The position numbers and the translations under genes are program-made. A stretch of 64,000 bases of DNA from JAUVPB01 sp965223695 (GTDB lineage Bacteria > Actinomycetota > Thermoleophilia > Gaiellales > Gaiellaceae): the NCBI GenBank assembly GCA_965223695.1, contig CBDCXJ010000005.1, forward strand, positions 1-64,000, given 5' to 3'. Shown here one piece after another: positions 1-11,690 of the stretch; position 1 is the stretch's first letter; each line of letters begins with the position of its first letter. Below the pieces are notes generated by a model that did not search any database, was not told the DNA's origin, and worked only from the letters and a program-made list of their open reading frames with translations.

Positions 1-1
1 A

Positions 2-415
2 GGGGCGATCGAGATCTCTCTTCACATCCGGCTCCCCGGCGAGATGGCGCTCGAAGCCGCCCATTCGGCCGCCTCAGTGGTCGAGGCTGCCGTGCGCGCG
101 GAGGTGCCCCAGGCGAGCCGCGTGCGCACCCATCTCGAGCCCCAGCAGCCGCAGGCGGCCGGATCGAGCGCAACGCCTGCAAGCGGGAAGAGCGCTCTGG
201 AGGCGGTGGAGCGCGCCGTCACGCGTGTCGTCGGTGCCGCGCCAGCCGAGGCGCGCCTGGTGACGACGGACGCAGGGCTCGTGGTATTCGTCACGCTCGC
301 GCTGGGCGCGGACACCAGCCTGACGACGGCCCACGAGCGTGCGACTCTCGTCGAAGCCGAGGTGCGAAGCACCCTCGACGGCATCAGCGAAGTCGTCGTG
401 CACACCGAGCCCTAG
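2..415 (+). CDS. Cation diffusion facilitator, C-terminal dimerisation region (5-prime truncated by window edge)
   Basis: The open frame runs in from the window edge and ends at 413-415, so only the cytoplasmic tail of the protein is seen. It reads like the ZT-dimer domain of CDF metal/proton antiporters: an amphipathic stretch (SLHIRLPGEMALEAAH), a helix, then a strand ending RVRTHLEP. After an Ala/Gly/Pro-rich linker the same pattern recurs (SLTTAHERATLVEAEVRSTL then VVVHTEP), so two dimerisation-type modules appear in tandem. CDF proteins export Zn, Mn, Fe or Co; the metal-selecting membrane part lies outside the window, so the substrate is unknown. The next gene starts 15 bases downstream on the same strand. 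The family call is from motif pattern only. Confidence 0.6.
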   Translation, partial: GAIEISLHIRLPGEMALEAAHSAASVVEAAVRAEVPQASRVRTHLEPQQPQAAGSSATPASGKSALEAVERAVTRVVGAAPAEARLVTTDAGLVVFVTLALGADTSLTTAHERATLVEAEVRSTLDGISEVVVHTEP

Positions 416-430
416 CTAGAGTCGCCCGCG

Positions 431-1345
<915 letters not shown>

Positions 1346-1346
1346 T

Positions 1347-2426
1347 CTATCTCGCGGGGCGTACGCGCCCGGCGAAGGCGATGCTGGCCGACTTGCCCTT
1401 GCCGCCGACGATGACGGCGGCCTCGAGCATCGTGCCGGCAGTACCCCGCGGGACGCGCCACACGCACGTTGCGCGGACGTGCCCGCGGCCCACGCGCTTG
1501 AGGGCAGAGCGAACGACTCTCACGTTCCGATCGCCGGCGACGACTCCGGGACAGCGCACGGCGAGGTTCCGCACGCGTGGCGCGCCGGCCTTGCGCCGGA
1601 CGAGCATGCGGGCCCTGAAGCGCTTGCCAGCGCGAATCTTCTGCCCGCGGAGCCGATATCCCTTGACGACGAGCCGCGAGCTGGCAGCCGGGCTTTGGCC
1701 GGCTGATGGCCCGACGCCGTCGTTTGACGAGGGCGACTCGGCGGGTGCGTCGCCGCCTGTGGGCGGCGCGCCCGGCGTCGGAGCTGGGCTTGGCGCCGGA
1801 GCCGGGTTTGGCGCCGGAGCCGGCGCGGGAGGCGGCGCCGGGCCCGGGGGCGGCGTTGGCGCGGGTGCTGGCGGGGGCGGCACGCCATTCCCGTCGACGC
1901 GCGAGCCGAAGTTCTGTGTCCACCACAGGCGCCCGAAGCCGTCGCGCACGACGCCCAGACCGAGCGCGTTGTAGCTCGCACGTTCGATGTTGGCGCGATG
2001 CCCCGGCGAGTTCAGCCAGCCGGTCATGACCGACTGCGCGCTCGAGTAGCCGGCCGCGATGTTCTCGCCGTAGCCGGCGTTCGAGGGGTAGTCGCAGTCG
2101 AGGATCCGCTGCGACCACAGGCGGGGCTGCGAGAGGGGCGCCAGACCGGCATCGTCGTGGCTGAAGTAGTCGTGCCCCGCCATATGCCCGGACTTCCATA
2201 GCGCCGAGGCAGTGAGCGTTGGCGAGTAGGCGAGCGGACCGAGGCCGAGCGTTGCCCTGTGCTGATTCGTGAGCGTGACGACCTGCTGAGCCAGACTCGT
2301 CTCGTTCGTGCCCCACGCCGCGTTGAACGAGCAGTTGACCGCGGAATGTGCGGCAGTAGGCGCCATGAAGACGGCAAGCGTCGCCACGAGCGCAGCAAGC
2401 AAAGCGAGAGTTCGGGAACGTTGCAA
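1347..2426 (-). CDS. Secreted CAP/SCP-domain protein with proline-rich linker
   Basis: I chose the TTG start at 2424-2426 because AGGGAGAG lies just upstream and a clear signal peptide follows (RSRTLALLAALVATLAVFMA, cleavage near AHSA). An upstream start at 2567 would add about 47 non-signal residues. The mature protein has a CAP (cysteine-rich secretory/PR-1) domain: TLTNQHRATLGLGPL, HMAGHDYFSHD, YGENIAAGY and NSPGHRANI are the helix and cavity motifs, with histidines at the usual metal-cavity positions. A low-complexity Pro/Ala linker of about 45 residues leads to a basic, beta-rich C-terminal domain I do not recognise. Bacterial CAP proteins are extracellular with mostly unknown activity. 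It is convergent with the dehydrogenase gene. Confidence 0.8.
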   Translation of the reverse strand: MQRSRTLALLAALVATLAVFMAPTAAHSAVNCSFNAAWGTNETSLAQQVVTLTNQHRATLGLGPLAYSPTLTASALWKSGHMAGHDYFSHDDAGLAPLSQPRLWSQRILDCDYPSNAGYGENIAAGYSSAQSVMTGWLNSPGHRANIERASYNALGLGVVRDGFGRLWWTQNFGSRVDGNGVPPPPAPAPTPPPGPAPPPAPAPAPNPAPAPSPAPTPGAPPTGGDAPAESPSSNDGVGPSAGQSPAASSRLVVKGYRLRGQKIRAGKRFRARMLVRRKAGAPRVRNLAVRCPGVVAGDRNVRVVRSALKRVGRGHVRATCVWRVPRGTAGTMLEAAVIVGGKGKSASIAFAGRVRPAR

Positions 2427-2611
2427 GGTCTCTCCCTTCGACCTTGCCGAAACCCTAGCGAAACGCCTCTTTGGGCGCTGTTCAGGTGATGTATGGAAAC
2501 TGTTGCGAGACCGGCACACGGCACACACCTCGCCAGAGCCATCGTCCGTCCCCTTCGACGAACCCAAGCCCCAGCGTCCGATCGAGTGACCCCCGATCGA
2601 GCGGATGCGTT

Positions 2612-4060
2612 CTACGAGGCGAGCTCCGGCTCGGCAGGCGAGCCGAGACAGAAGCGCATCAATGCTCCGCCATCCGAGGCGTTCTCGGCGCTGACCCAGC
2701 CATCGTGGTCCTCTGCGACCTTGCGGACGATCGCGAGCCCGAGCCCAGAGCCCGGGTGCTTACGCGCGCTCTTCGAGCGGTAGAAGCGGTCGAAGACGAA
2801 CGGAAGGTCGTCCTGATCGATACCGGGACCATGATCGCGAACAGACAGCTCGCCGTCGAGGAGACGTACCTCGACGACCCCGCCTTCGGGGGTCCATTTT
2901 GCGGCGTTGTCGAGCAGATTCGAGACGGCGCGCTCGATCCGGGGCGCGTCACCCACCACGAGGGCCTCCTCGACCTGCACGTCGAATCTGACGGCGGGCC
3001 TGTGCCTGCGAGCGCGTGCGATCGCGCTTTCGACCAGCTGGTCGAGCCGCACGTCGATTCGCTCCGGATGCGCCTCGTCACCCCGGGCGAGATCGACGAC
3101 GTCGGTTACAAGCGCAGAGAGCTCCTCGAGCTGGACCGCCACGTCTTCGAGCATGGCCTGGCGCTTCGCCTCGGGAAGGTCATCGCGCGCGAGAAGCTCG
3201 ATGTTGGTGCGCATGCTCGTGAGCGGTGTGCGGAGCTCGTGCGACGCGTCGGCGACGAGTTGGCGCTGTGCCGAGAGCGATTCGCTGAGTGCGCCGAGCA
3301 TCGTGTTGAACGACTGGGCGAGCCGGCTTACCTCGTCGCCGCCCTTGACATCGATCGGGTGCGTCAGGTCGCGCGTCTCGGTGATCGTCTCGGCCGCCCG
3401 CGTGAGGCGTCTGACCGGCACGAGCGCAGCACGGGCAACAAGCAGGCCGAGAGCGCCCGCGAGCCCGACGCCGGCGAGTGAGAGGATCAGAAGGATCCAT
3501 TGAAGCCGGCCCGTGACGTCGCTGACCTCGTCGAGCGGACGTCCGACCTGAAGCGCGAGCCCGTCGCCGAGAGGCACGGTCAACAGCCTCACGGGCGTGC
3601 CCTCGAGCTCGACGTCCTCGAAGAACCGCTCGCCGCCGCGTGCGACGCTGAGCGTCCGCTCAGAGATCGGGAGCGGCTCGCTCGCAAGGATCGTGCCGCT
3701 CGAGTCTTCGGTGTCGGAATCTGCCGAGAACGAGCTCTGCGTACCAATCACCAACCCGCCCTCGCCGATGATCTGCACGACGCCGCCGGGTCCCCCGAAG
3801 CGCGGCGGCGGGACTCCGCGAAACAGGTCGCGCTCACGGCGTCCGCCTCGCGGCCCGCCTCGGCGGCGCTGTCTGTCGAGGCTCCGCACGAATGCGCGGA
3901 CCGGGCTCGCTGCGACAACGTCGGCTCGCTCCTCGAGCGAGCGGTCGACTTCCGAGCGAAGTTCAGCCCGTACGAGGAAGTACGTGGTCGCCGATGCGGC
4001 GACCACGGCAACCGCGACAGCGAGCGCCGCCGCGACGGCCAGCCTCGAGCGAAAGCTCAT
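2612..4060 (-). CDS. Membrane sensor histidine kinase, MprB/BaeS-like
   Basis: 482 residues. A first membrane helix (about 8-30) and a second (about 190-212) bracket an extracytoplasmic sensor region that contains a Gly/Arg-rich stretch. HAMP follows (ALVPVRRLTRAAETI). The H box is DASHELRTPLTSMR near residue 270, with the phospho-accepting His. The ATPase domain shows the N box (SNLLDNAAKWTPEGG), G1 (DHGPGID), F box (FDRFYRS) and G2 (GSGLGLAIV). All catalytic boxes are intact. The start codon overlaps the stop of the response regulator gene (ATGA), so the two are translationally coupled. The ligand is unknown; the arrangement resembles the envelope-stress MprAB pair, but regulon genes cannot be assigned from this window. 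Confidence 0.92.
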   Translation of the reverse strand: MSFRSRLAVAAALAVAVAVVAASATTYFLVRAELRSEVDRSLEERADVVAASPVRAFVRSLDRQRRRGGPRGGRRERDLFRGVPPPRFGGPGGVVQIIGEGGLVIGTQSSFSADSDTEDSSGTILASEPLPISERTLSVARGGERFFEDVELEGTPVRLLTVPLGDGLALQVGRPLDEVSDVTGRLQWILLILSLAGVGLAGALGLLVARAALVPVRRLTRAAETITETRDLTHPIDVKGGDEVSRLAQSFNTMLGALSESLSAQRQLVADASHELRTPLTSMRTNIELLARDDLPEAKRQAMLEDVAVQLEELSALVTDVVDLARGDEAHPERIDVRLDQLVESAIARARRHRPAVRFDVQVEEALVVGDAPRIERAVSNLLDNAAKWTPEGGVVEVRLLDGELSVRDHGPGIDQDDLPFVFDRFYRSKSARKHPGSGLGLAIVRKVAEDHDGWVSAENASDGGALMRFCLGSPAEPELAS

Positions 4061-4740
4061 GCTTCTCGCAGCGCGTAGCCAACACCCCGCACCGTCTGGA
4101 TCACGCGAGCTTCTCCATTGGCCTCAGTCTTGCGCCGCAGGTAGCCGATGTAGACATCGAGCGAGTTCGATGTCGCGCCGAAGTCGTAGCCCCAGACGCG
4201 CTCGAATATCTGCGAGCGGGTCAGTACCTGGCGCGGGTTGCGCATGAATAGCTCGAGCAGATTGAACTCTGTGCGCGTCAGCTCGATGGCTCGACCGCCT
4301 CGCTCGACCTCGCGTGTGCCCAGGTCGACGGTGAGGTCGCCGATGGCGAGCATCTCGCCCTCGCCGCCGTTGTCGAAGCGGCGAAGAAGCGCGCGCACGC
4401 GCGCGAGTAGCTCCGCGAGCGCGAACGGCTTCACGAGGTAGTCGTCGGCGCCTGCGTCGAGCCCTTCGACGCGATCGGAAACCGCGTCGCGCGCCGTGAG
4501 CATGAGAACCGGAAGCTCCAGCTCGCGCTCACGCAGCCGGCGGCAGGTCTCGAGCCCATCGAGATTGGGCATCAGAACGTCGAGGATCACCGCGTCAGGC
4601 GGCGACTCCCCGATGCGGACAAGGGCCTCCTGGCCATCTGCAGCCTGCTCGACGACGTACCCTTCGAGCTCGAGAGCACGCTCGAGGGCGCGGCGAACCG
4701 CGTCTTCATCGTCTACAACAAGTACGCGGGGTCGTTTCAT
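4057..4740 (-). CDS. OmpR/PhoB-family response regulator (MprA-like)
   Basis: The receiver domain begins RVLVVDDEDAVRRAL (acidic pocket DDE), has the phospho-acceptor Asp in DAVILDVLMPNLDG, the switch Thr in LMLTARD and the Lys in YLVKPFA. The C-terminal winged helix has LTRTEFNLLELFM, LTRSQIFERVWGYDF and a terminal TVRGVGYALR hairpin, typical of OmpR DNA-binding domains. The ATG at 4738-4740 starts directly before the receiver strand; a GTG 24 bases upstream (4764) is an alternative because GGAGG is only two bases before the ATG. It is the first gene of a two-gene operon with the kinase, divergent from ftsH, with about 220 bp of shared upstream sequence. Confidence 0.93.
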   Translation of the reverse strand: MKRPRVLVVDDEDAVRRALERALELEGYVVEQAADGQEALVRIGESPPDAVILDVLMPNLDGLETCRRLRERELELPVLMLTARDAVSDRVEGLDAGADDYLVKPFALAELLARVRALLRRFDNGGEGEMLAIGDLTVDLGTREVERGGRAIELTRTEFNLLELFMRNPRQVLTRSQIFERVWGYDFGATSNSLDVYIGYLRRKTEANGEARVIQTVRGVGYALREA

Positions 4741-4963
4741 AGCCTCCGCATTCGACAATGTCACAGGAGTCTAAGAACAACCTGAGATGATGAATTCCCG
4801 CTCAGGGCACTGAATTCGGAACCGGGCACCTGTGAGCTCGCATCAACCGGCGCATAGACCGGTGCCAAGCAGGTAAATGTGAAGGGACACTTTGTCGAAA
4901 GTGCAATTAGATGATCGAGATGGTTGATCCAGTAGACGGTTCTAGGGACGTGACCTGAACGGC

Positions 4964-6946
<1,983 letters not shown>

Positions 6947-6948
6947 GA

Positions 6949-6988
6949 GGCTGGCCAGTGGCTCTAGCGGCCGGCCACGTGGCTAGCC
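6949..6988. terminator. Inverted repeat between convergent ftsH and oxidoreductase genes
   Basis: GGCTGGCCAGTGGC (6949-6962) can pair with GCCACGTGGCTAGCC (6974-6988), giving a GC-rich hairpin with one bulge. It sits directly after the ftsH stop and reaches the stop codon of the convergent gene, so it could terminate both. There is no T-tract, as is common in high-GC actinobacteria. No folding energy was computed. Confidence 0.45.
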
Positions 6989-7984
6989 CGCGGCCTGTCC
7001 GGGCGCCATAGAGACGACCGTCTCGTGCAGCAATGCCTCGGGCGCGCCCGGCACGAGCGTGACGAAGGGCAGCTCTGCGCCGCCGGCGTACCACTCCTCG
7101 AGGCGGGCCCGGGCCTCTTTAGGGGAGCCGGCGATCGTCTGCTCCTCGAGTAGCCGCGCGGCCTCTGCGGGGATGACGCCGTCGTTCGGGCGCTCGTTGG
7201 CGTCGCGAATGGCCGCGACCTCCTCAGCGAACCCGATCCCCTCGAGAAACGGGCCGTAGAACTCGCCCATCGCGAGGATGTACATCGACAGCAGCCGGTT
7301 CATGACTGCGCGTGCTTCCTCCTCGTCTGCCGAGACCGCTGTTGGAATCGTCGGCGCAACGCCGATCGCCGCGGGCAGATCGGGCGAGCGGGCGGCCCGT
7401 CCCTCGTCGATCCGCTCGACAAAGGTGGCGAGCTGCGCCGGCGGCACGAGGAAGGGCAGCCAACCCTCGGCGAGCTCGCCGGTCAGCCGCAGCGCCCGCG
7501 GGGCGAGCGCCCCGATATGAATCGGAACATGGGGTACGTCGTCTGCGCCCAGCTTCAGCGCGCGCACCTCGTGCGTGGTCTCGTGTCGCTCACCGCGCAG
7601 AAGTGCGCGGGCCTGCTCGACGGTGCGTCGTAGCGTCGCGACCGGCGCGGCGTAGTCGACGTCGTGGAATCCCTCGGTCAGCGTCTGCGAGCTGGCGCCC
7701 AGGCCGAGGATGTAGCGACCGCCTGACTGGGAGGAGAGCGTGGCAGCTGACATGGCAAGCGACGCAGGCGTCCGGCTGTAGGTCGACACCACTGTCGAGA
7801 CGAGGCGTATGCGCGTGGTTCGCGCGGCGATCTCGCCGAGTACAAGGTGGACGTCCCACGTCCAGCCTTCTCCGAGAGCGACGGCGTCGTAGCCGCACTC
7901 CTCGGCGAGTACCGAGAGCTCGACGATCAACTCGCGCCGGCGCTCGAGCGGGCTGAAAGCGATACCGAGACTGCGCTCCGCCAT
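6983..7984 (-). CDS. LLM-class (luciferase-like) flavin/F420-dependent oxidoreductase
   Basis: 333 residues forming a bacterial-luciferase TIM barrel: LGIAFSPL at the first strand, AEECGYDAVALGEGWTWD (helix and second-strand region), then TTRIRLVSTVVSTYSRTPASLAM and GGRYILGLGASS, the coenzyme-binding pattern of F420-dependent LLM enzymes (actinobacterial Fgd/Mer-like group). C-terminal IAGSPKEARARLEEWYAGG is also typical. The substrate is not predictable; F420 rather than FMN is inferred from the group. Cytosolic. It is convergent with ftsH, and about 200 bp separate its start from the downstream thiol-disulfide gene, where I see no other feature. Confidence 0.85.
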   Translation of the reverse strand: MAERSLGIAFSPLERRRELIVELSVLAEECGYDAVALGEGWTWDVHLVLGEIAARTTRIRLVSTVVSTYSRTPASLAMSAATLSSQSGGRYILGLGASSQTLTEGFHDVDYAAPVATLRRTVEQARALLRGERHETTHEVRALKLGADDVPHVPIHIGALAPRALRLTGELAEGWLPFLVPPAQLATFVERIDEGRAARSPDLPAAIGVAPTIPTAVSADEEEARAVMNRLLSMYILAMGEFYGPFLEGIGFAEEVAAIRDANERPNDGVIPAEAARLLEEQTIAGSPKEARARLEEWYAGGAELPFVTLVPGAPEALLHETVVSMAPGQAAG

Positions 7985-8183
7985 GGCCCGCCGCAGGCTA
8001 CCGGCAGCGGCACGGGAAACTGCCCGGACGCCGCCGCGGGCCGCACGCGGTGCTCAACACGCCGCTAACCGGCCTTAACACGAGCCACGCAGAGCAACGA
8101 ATCGTCGCAATGCGACCACGGCTCAGACCGAGCGTGACCGCGAGAACTCAGGCTGAGCAACCGGCGCATTCGCTGACGGCGTC

Positions 8184-9632
8184 ATGATCGAGGCGCCGCT
8201 TGCAGTCGCCTTCGCCGCAGGGCTGATCGCGATCATGAACCCCTGCGGCTTCGCGATGCTGCCCGCCTATCTCTCGTACTTCATCGGGGCGGGCGGCGGC
8301 GCCAGCCCAGGCGCCCAGGGGAGGCGCCCCGCGGCCCTCCGGCGATCCCTCGTCGTGGGCGGCGTGATGTCGCTGAGCTTCCTCCTCGTGTTCGGCGTGA
8401 CCGGCGTTGCGATTACCGCGGGCTTCCGCGCGATCATCGACTGGATCCCCTACGTCGCGCTCGCAATCGGCGGGCTCGTCGCACTGCTCGGTGCTGCGAT
8501 GCTGTTCGGCTACGAGCTCACGGTCGCCCTCCCAAGGGCACGGGGCGGAGGCAAGGACAACGGCCTCCGCTCCGTGTTCGCCTTCGGCGTCTCCTACGGC
8601 GTGGCATCGCTCTCCTGCACGCTGCCCGTGGTCCTCTCGGTCGTCGCGGCGCAGTTAACAACGTCGAGCTTCGTCGGCGGGACGGCGACCTTCATCGTCT
8701 ACGCGCTCGGGATGTCGATGATGCTCGTCGCGATCACCGTCGTGCTCGCCCTCGGCCGCGAGACGATCGTCGGCAAGCTGCGCAGCTCCGCCCGCTACGT
8801 CAACCGGGCCTCGGGCGTCGTGCTCGTTGCCGCCGGCGCCTACATCGTCTGGTTCTGGGCCACGAACCTTGGCCAGGGCGCCGATGCGCTCAACGACTCC
8901 GGCGCATTCCGTTTCACGGAAACCCTCTCACAGCGCGCGACCGAGATCTTCGGCGAGAACGCGCTCCTCTGGGCGCTCGTCTTCGGTGGCCTGATCGTTG
9001 CGGTCGCCGCGTATGCGTTTCGTCCCTCGAGGGACTCGGGCGAGTCCAGAGGCCCGCGTGCACCGCGACGTCGCGCCCTGGCCGCTCTGAGCGTGGCCGG
9101 CGGGCTCGCCGTTCTCGCCGGCATCGGAGCGTTCGCCGCGTCGGCTGTGACCGGCGGCTCGTCCGATGTCACGACCAACGCGTCCTCGCCGGTCGCCGGC
9201 GCCGCCATGGGCCCGGCCGCCCCGACGAACGCATTCGCCCTCTTCGACGGCTCGAGCTCGGACTTCACCGACTACGTGGGTCGTCCGCTGGTCGTGAACT
9301 TCTGGGCCTCGTGGTGCCCGTCGTGCATCGCAGAGCTCTCGGAGGCGTTCGTGCCCGTACAGGAGCGCTTCGGCGACGACGTCGCCTGGCTCGGCGTGAA
9401 CCTGCAGGACGAACGCGCCGAGGCGCTCGAGCTCGTTGCCGAGACCGGGGTGCGGTTCGACCTCGCCGAGGACCCCGACGGCGAGCTCTACCGAGCCTTC
9501 GGCGGCTTCTCGATGCCCTACACAGCCTTCATCTCGGCCGACGGCGTCATCGTCGAGGAGCACAACGGAGTGCTGAGCCAGAGCCAGCTCGAGGAGATGA
9601 TCCTCGAGCTCTTCCCCGCTACCTCGGCCTAG
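8184..9632 (+). CDS. CcdA/DsbD-type membrane electron carrier fused to a TlpA-like thioredoxin domain
   Basis: 482 residues. The N-terminal half is a multi-helix CcdA-type membrane domain with one redox cysteine in MNPCGFAML (near residue 20) and the other in SLSCTLPVV (near 148). After a basic linker and one more helix (about 294-315), the extracytoplasmic C-terminal half is thioredoxin-like with active site WASWCPSC (Cys near 376 and 379) and a cis-Pro in SMPYTAF. Such fusions carry electrons from cytosolic thioredoxin across the membrane and reduce exported disulfides or support cytochrome c maturation. The last 14 bases overlap the end of a convergent disulfide-reductase gene, which could belong to the same thiol-redox theme (inference). 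Confidence 0.85.
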   Translation: MIEAPLAVAFAAGLIAIMNPCGFAMLPAYLSYFIGAGGGASPGAQGRRPAALRRSLVVGGVMSLSFLLVFGVTGVAITAGFRAIIDWIPYVALAIGGLVALLGAAMLFGYELTVALPRARGGGKDNGLRSVFAFGVSYGVASLSCTLPVVLSVVAAQLTTSSFVGGTATFIVYALGMSMMLVAITVVLALGRETIVGKLRSSARYVNRASGVVLVAAGAYIVWFWATNLGQGADALNDSGAFRFTETLSQRATEIFGENALLWALVFGGLIVAVAAYAFRPSRDSGESRGPRAPRRRALAALSVAGGLAVLAGIGAFAASAVTGGSSDVTTNASSPVAGAAMGPAAPTNAFALFDGSSSDFTDYVGRPLVVNFWASWCPSCIAELSEAFVPVQERFGDDVAWLGVNLQDERAEALELVAETGVRFDLAEDPDGELYRAFGGFSMPYTAFISADGVIVEEHNGVLSQSQLEEMILELFPATSA

Positions 9633-10988
9633 AACGTGCCGCGATCTTGACCGCCTCCGACAGGGTCGGGTGCGTGTGGATCGTGGCGAGCAGCGGGCCG
9701 AGGTCGCGATTGGGTGCGTTCATCGCGACCATCGACCCCGGGAGCAGGTCGGCGCCGTGCCGAGCGAGAATGTGCGCTCCGAGCAGCTCGCCGCTCGTCG
9801 CATCGAGCACGAACTTCACGCGCCCGCGGCGATCTCCGATCGCGCGCGCCTTGCCGATCCGGCCCACGTCGTGGCGGCGAATCTCGACGTCGTGCCCCGA
9901 CTCGAGCGCCTCGGGTTCGCTGAGGCCGACACCGGCGAGCTCGGGGTCGGTGAAGATGGCTCGGGGAATCACCCGGTAGTCGGGTCGTCTCGCGCTGCTC
10001 TCGAGCATGTTTGCGACCGCGAGGGGAGCTTCGTACGTCGCCACGTGAGTGAACATGAGCCCGCCAATCGCGTCGCCGATCGCGTAGATGTGGGGAACCC
10101 TGGTGCGCAGCTCCTCGTCGACCTCGACGGCGCCGCGAGTGGTCTCGATGCCGATCGACTCGAGCTCGAGGTCGGCCAGCGCCGGTGAGCGCCCGGCCGC
10201 GACGAGCACGCGGTCGCCCTCTACGACGCTTCCGTCGGTCGTGTGAACGGCAACGCCGGCGGGGCGCTCCTCGAGTCGCTCGACGCCAGCGCCCAGGCGA
10301 ATGTCGACGCCCTCCTCGCGGAGGTACTCGGCCAGCAGCTCTGCCAGCTCGGGATCCTCGCCCCTGGCGATCTGCTCGCGCCGCTGGATCACCGTGACGC
10401 GGGCGCCCAGGCGCCGGTAGGCCTGCGCGAACTCGAGACCGACCGCACCGCTCCCACGCAGACGAGATGCTCGGGGAGCGTCGTTGCCTTGAGCAGGTCG
10501 TCGCTGGTGAAAACGCCCTGCAGATCAGTCCCAGGTACGTCTGGGACGGCTGGCTCGGCACCCGGCGCGAGCAGGGCGTGGCGGAACTCGATCTGCGCGT
10601 CGCCCGCCGTGAGTGTGGTCGGCGAGGTGAACACGGCCCGCTCGCGGTAGAGGTCGATCCCGTCGTCCTCGGCGATCTCCCTCTCGTAGAAGGCTGTGCC
10701 GTCGTCGATCACACGCCGCACGCGCGCCATGACAGCTGCGAAATCGACCGACATGTCACCGATCTCGATGCCGAACTCGGCGGCATGGCGCGCATCGTGG
10801 GCGATCTCGGCGGCTCTGACCAGAGCCTTCGTGGGGATACATCCCCGGGTGATTCAGGTGCCGCCGATCGGGCCGCTCTCGATCAGCGCGACCCGCGCGC
10901 CGCGCTTACGCGCGGCGAGCACACCGACCCAGCCACCCATCCCGCAGCCGACGACCGCCACGTCGTAGGTCTGCGCGGGCGCCGGCAT
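9619..10988 (-). pseudogene. FAD/NAD(P) disulfide reductase (mercuric reductase/dihydrolipoamide dehydrogenase family) with in-frame TGA and a frame break
   Basis: Read from ATG 10988, the FAD motif is AVVGCGMGGWVG, followed by RVALIESGPIGGT, then a TGA codon (10854-10856), then ITRGCIPTKALV. The family has GGTCxxxGCIPTK here, so the TGA sits exactly on the first redox-active Cys; the second is intact. Near 10450-10457 one base is missing: the frame ends LPEHLVCVG and resumes AVGLEFAQAYRRLG in another frame, in the NAD-binding GxGxxG loop. The rest is normal: YAIGDAIGG, and the interface HTHPTLSEA with its catalytic His. Total length fits about 457 residues, normal for the family. It may be a pseudogene, a sequencing artefact, or (for the TGA alone) a selenocysteine codon. 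Confidence 0.8.
10833..10846 (-). other. Small stem-loop just 3-prime of the in-frame TGA
   Basis: On the minus strand GGGGATGTATCCCC forms a five-base-pair stem (GGGGA/TCCCC) with loop TGTA. It begins seven bases after the TGA at 10854-10856. A bacterial SECIS element lies immediately after the UGA and has a G in the apical loop, which this has. The loop is only about 12 nt from the TGA, closer than is usual, and the same bases encode RGCIPT, so the hairpin may be a by-product of coding. Recorded as a possible, weakly supported element. Confidence 0.25.
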
Positions 10989-11051
10989 CGTGGGCTGAGC
11001 CTAGTAGCCCAGGCGGGCGCCCCCGCCGGCACGTCGGGCCAGGTGGTTGAT

Positions 11052-11642
11052 CTAGCCGCGCAGCTCGCCGGCCGCGTCGTCGGGCCCAAGCGCCTGGGCG
11101 GTCGGCCCGCGCAACAGGAACGTCGTGGGCAACGAGCGCCCGTCCGGGCCGCCAGGCCACGGGCACACGCCCGAGGGGCCATCGGTCGTCGCGATGCCAA
11201 GGTAGAGGCCGTCGGCCAGCGTCCTGACTTCGTCCTTCAGATCGAGGTCGGCGAAGGCATTGTCGAAGGCTGCGTACTCGATGAACGCGCTCGGTCGCCC
11301 GTCGAGAATCGAGGTTGTCTCGCCCCAGCCAAATCGCACATGCCGTGTCGTGCCGTTCTCGGTCTGCCAGACGTTGTAGCCATGACCAGCCCAGCCGCCA
11401 TACGCCGCCAGCACGAACCCCTTCCCCTGCCAGGCGCCGAAGTCGGCAAGCGCCCCGGTCTTGGCGAACTCGGGGAGCATGTAGTCGGGCGCGAACCCGT
11501 CGAGCTCCCCGACCAGGGCGTCCAGCGACGGAGCATCGAGTCCGAGAAACCCTTCGACGAGCTCGTCGCGCGAGAGCGCGTTGAGCTCTTCGATGCTGGT
11601 GGGGAGTGAGCCGACCGAGGCCATGTCAGAACCGCTGCCCAT
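11052..11642 (-). CDS. Hypothetical protein, 196 aa
   Basis: I do not recognise this family. It is soluble-looking, with no signal peptide or membrane helix. An N-terminal helical region (SIEELNALSRDELVEGFLGL) precedes a Gly/aromatic-rich stretch (GWAGHGYNVWQTENGTT) and a C-terminal region with a Gly/Pro run (WPGGPDGRSLPTT). The start could be the ATG at 11642 or another ATG 18 bases later; neither has a convincing ribosome binding site. It lies 63 bases upstream of the disulfide-reductase gene on the same strand and could be cotranscribed with it. Confidence 0.6.
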   Translation of the reverse strand: MGSGSDMASVGSLPTSIEELNALSRDELVEGFLGLDAPSLDALVGELDGFAPDYMLPEFAKTGALADFGAWQGKGFVLAAYGGWAGHGYNVWQTENGTTRHVRFGWGETTSILDGRPSAFIEYAAFDNAFADLDLKDEVRTLADGLYLGIATTDGPSGVCPWPGGPDGRSLPTTFLLRGPTAQALGPDDAAGELRG

Positions 11643-11690
11643 TCAGCCTAACGGCTGGTCGGGCAAGCGGCCGGCGCCGAGCGTGACCTT

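Noticed and set aside
4765..4963. Clear promoter for ftsH or the two-component operon
   Set aside because: TTGTCG and TAGAT-like pieces occur in the 199-bp divergent region, but spacing does not fit a -35/-10 pair.
10833..10856. A functional SECIS element after the in-frame TGA
   Set aside because: The stem is only five pairs, the loop is about 12 nt from the TGA, and the same bases are needed to encode RGCIPT. The site is kept as a finding, but a SECIS is not claimed.
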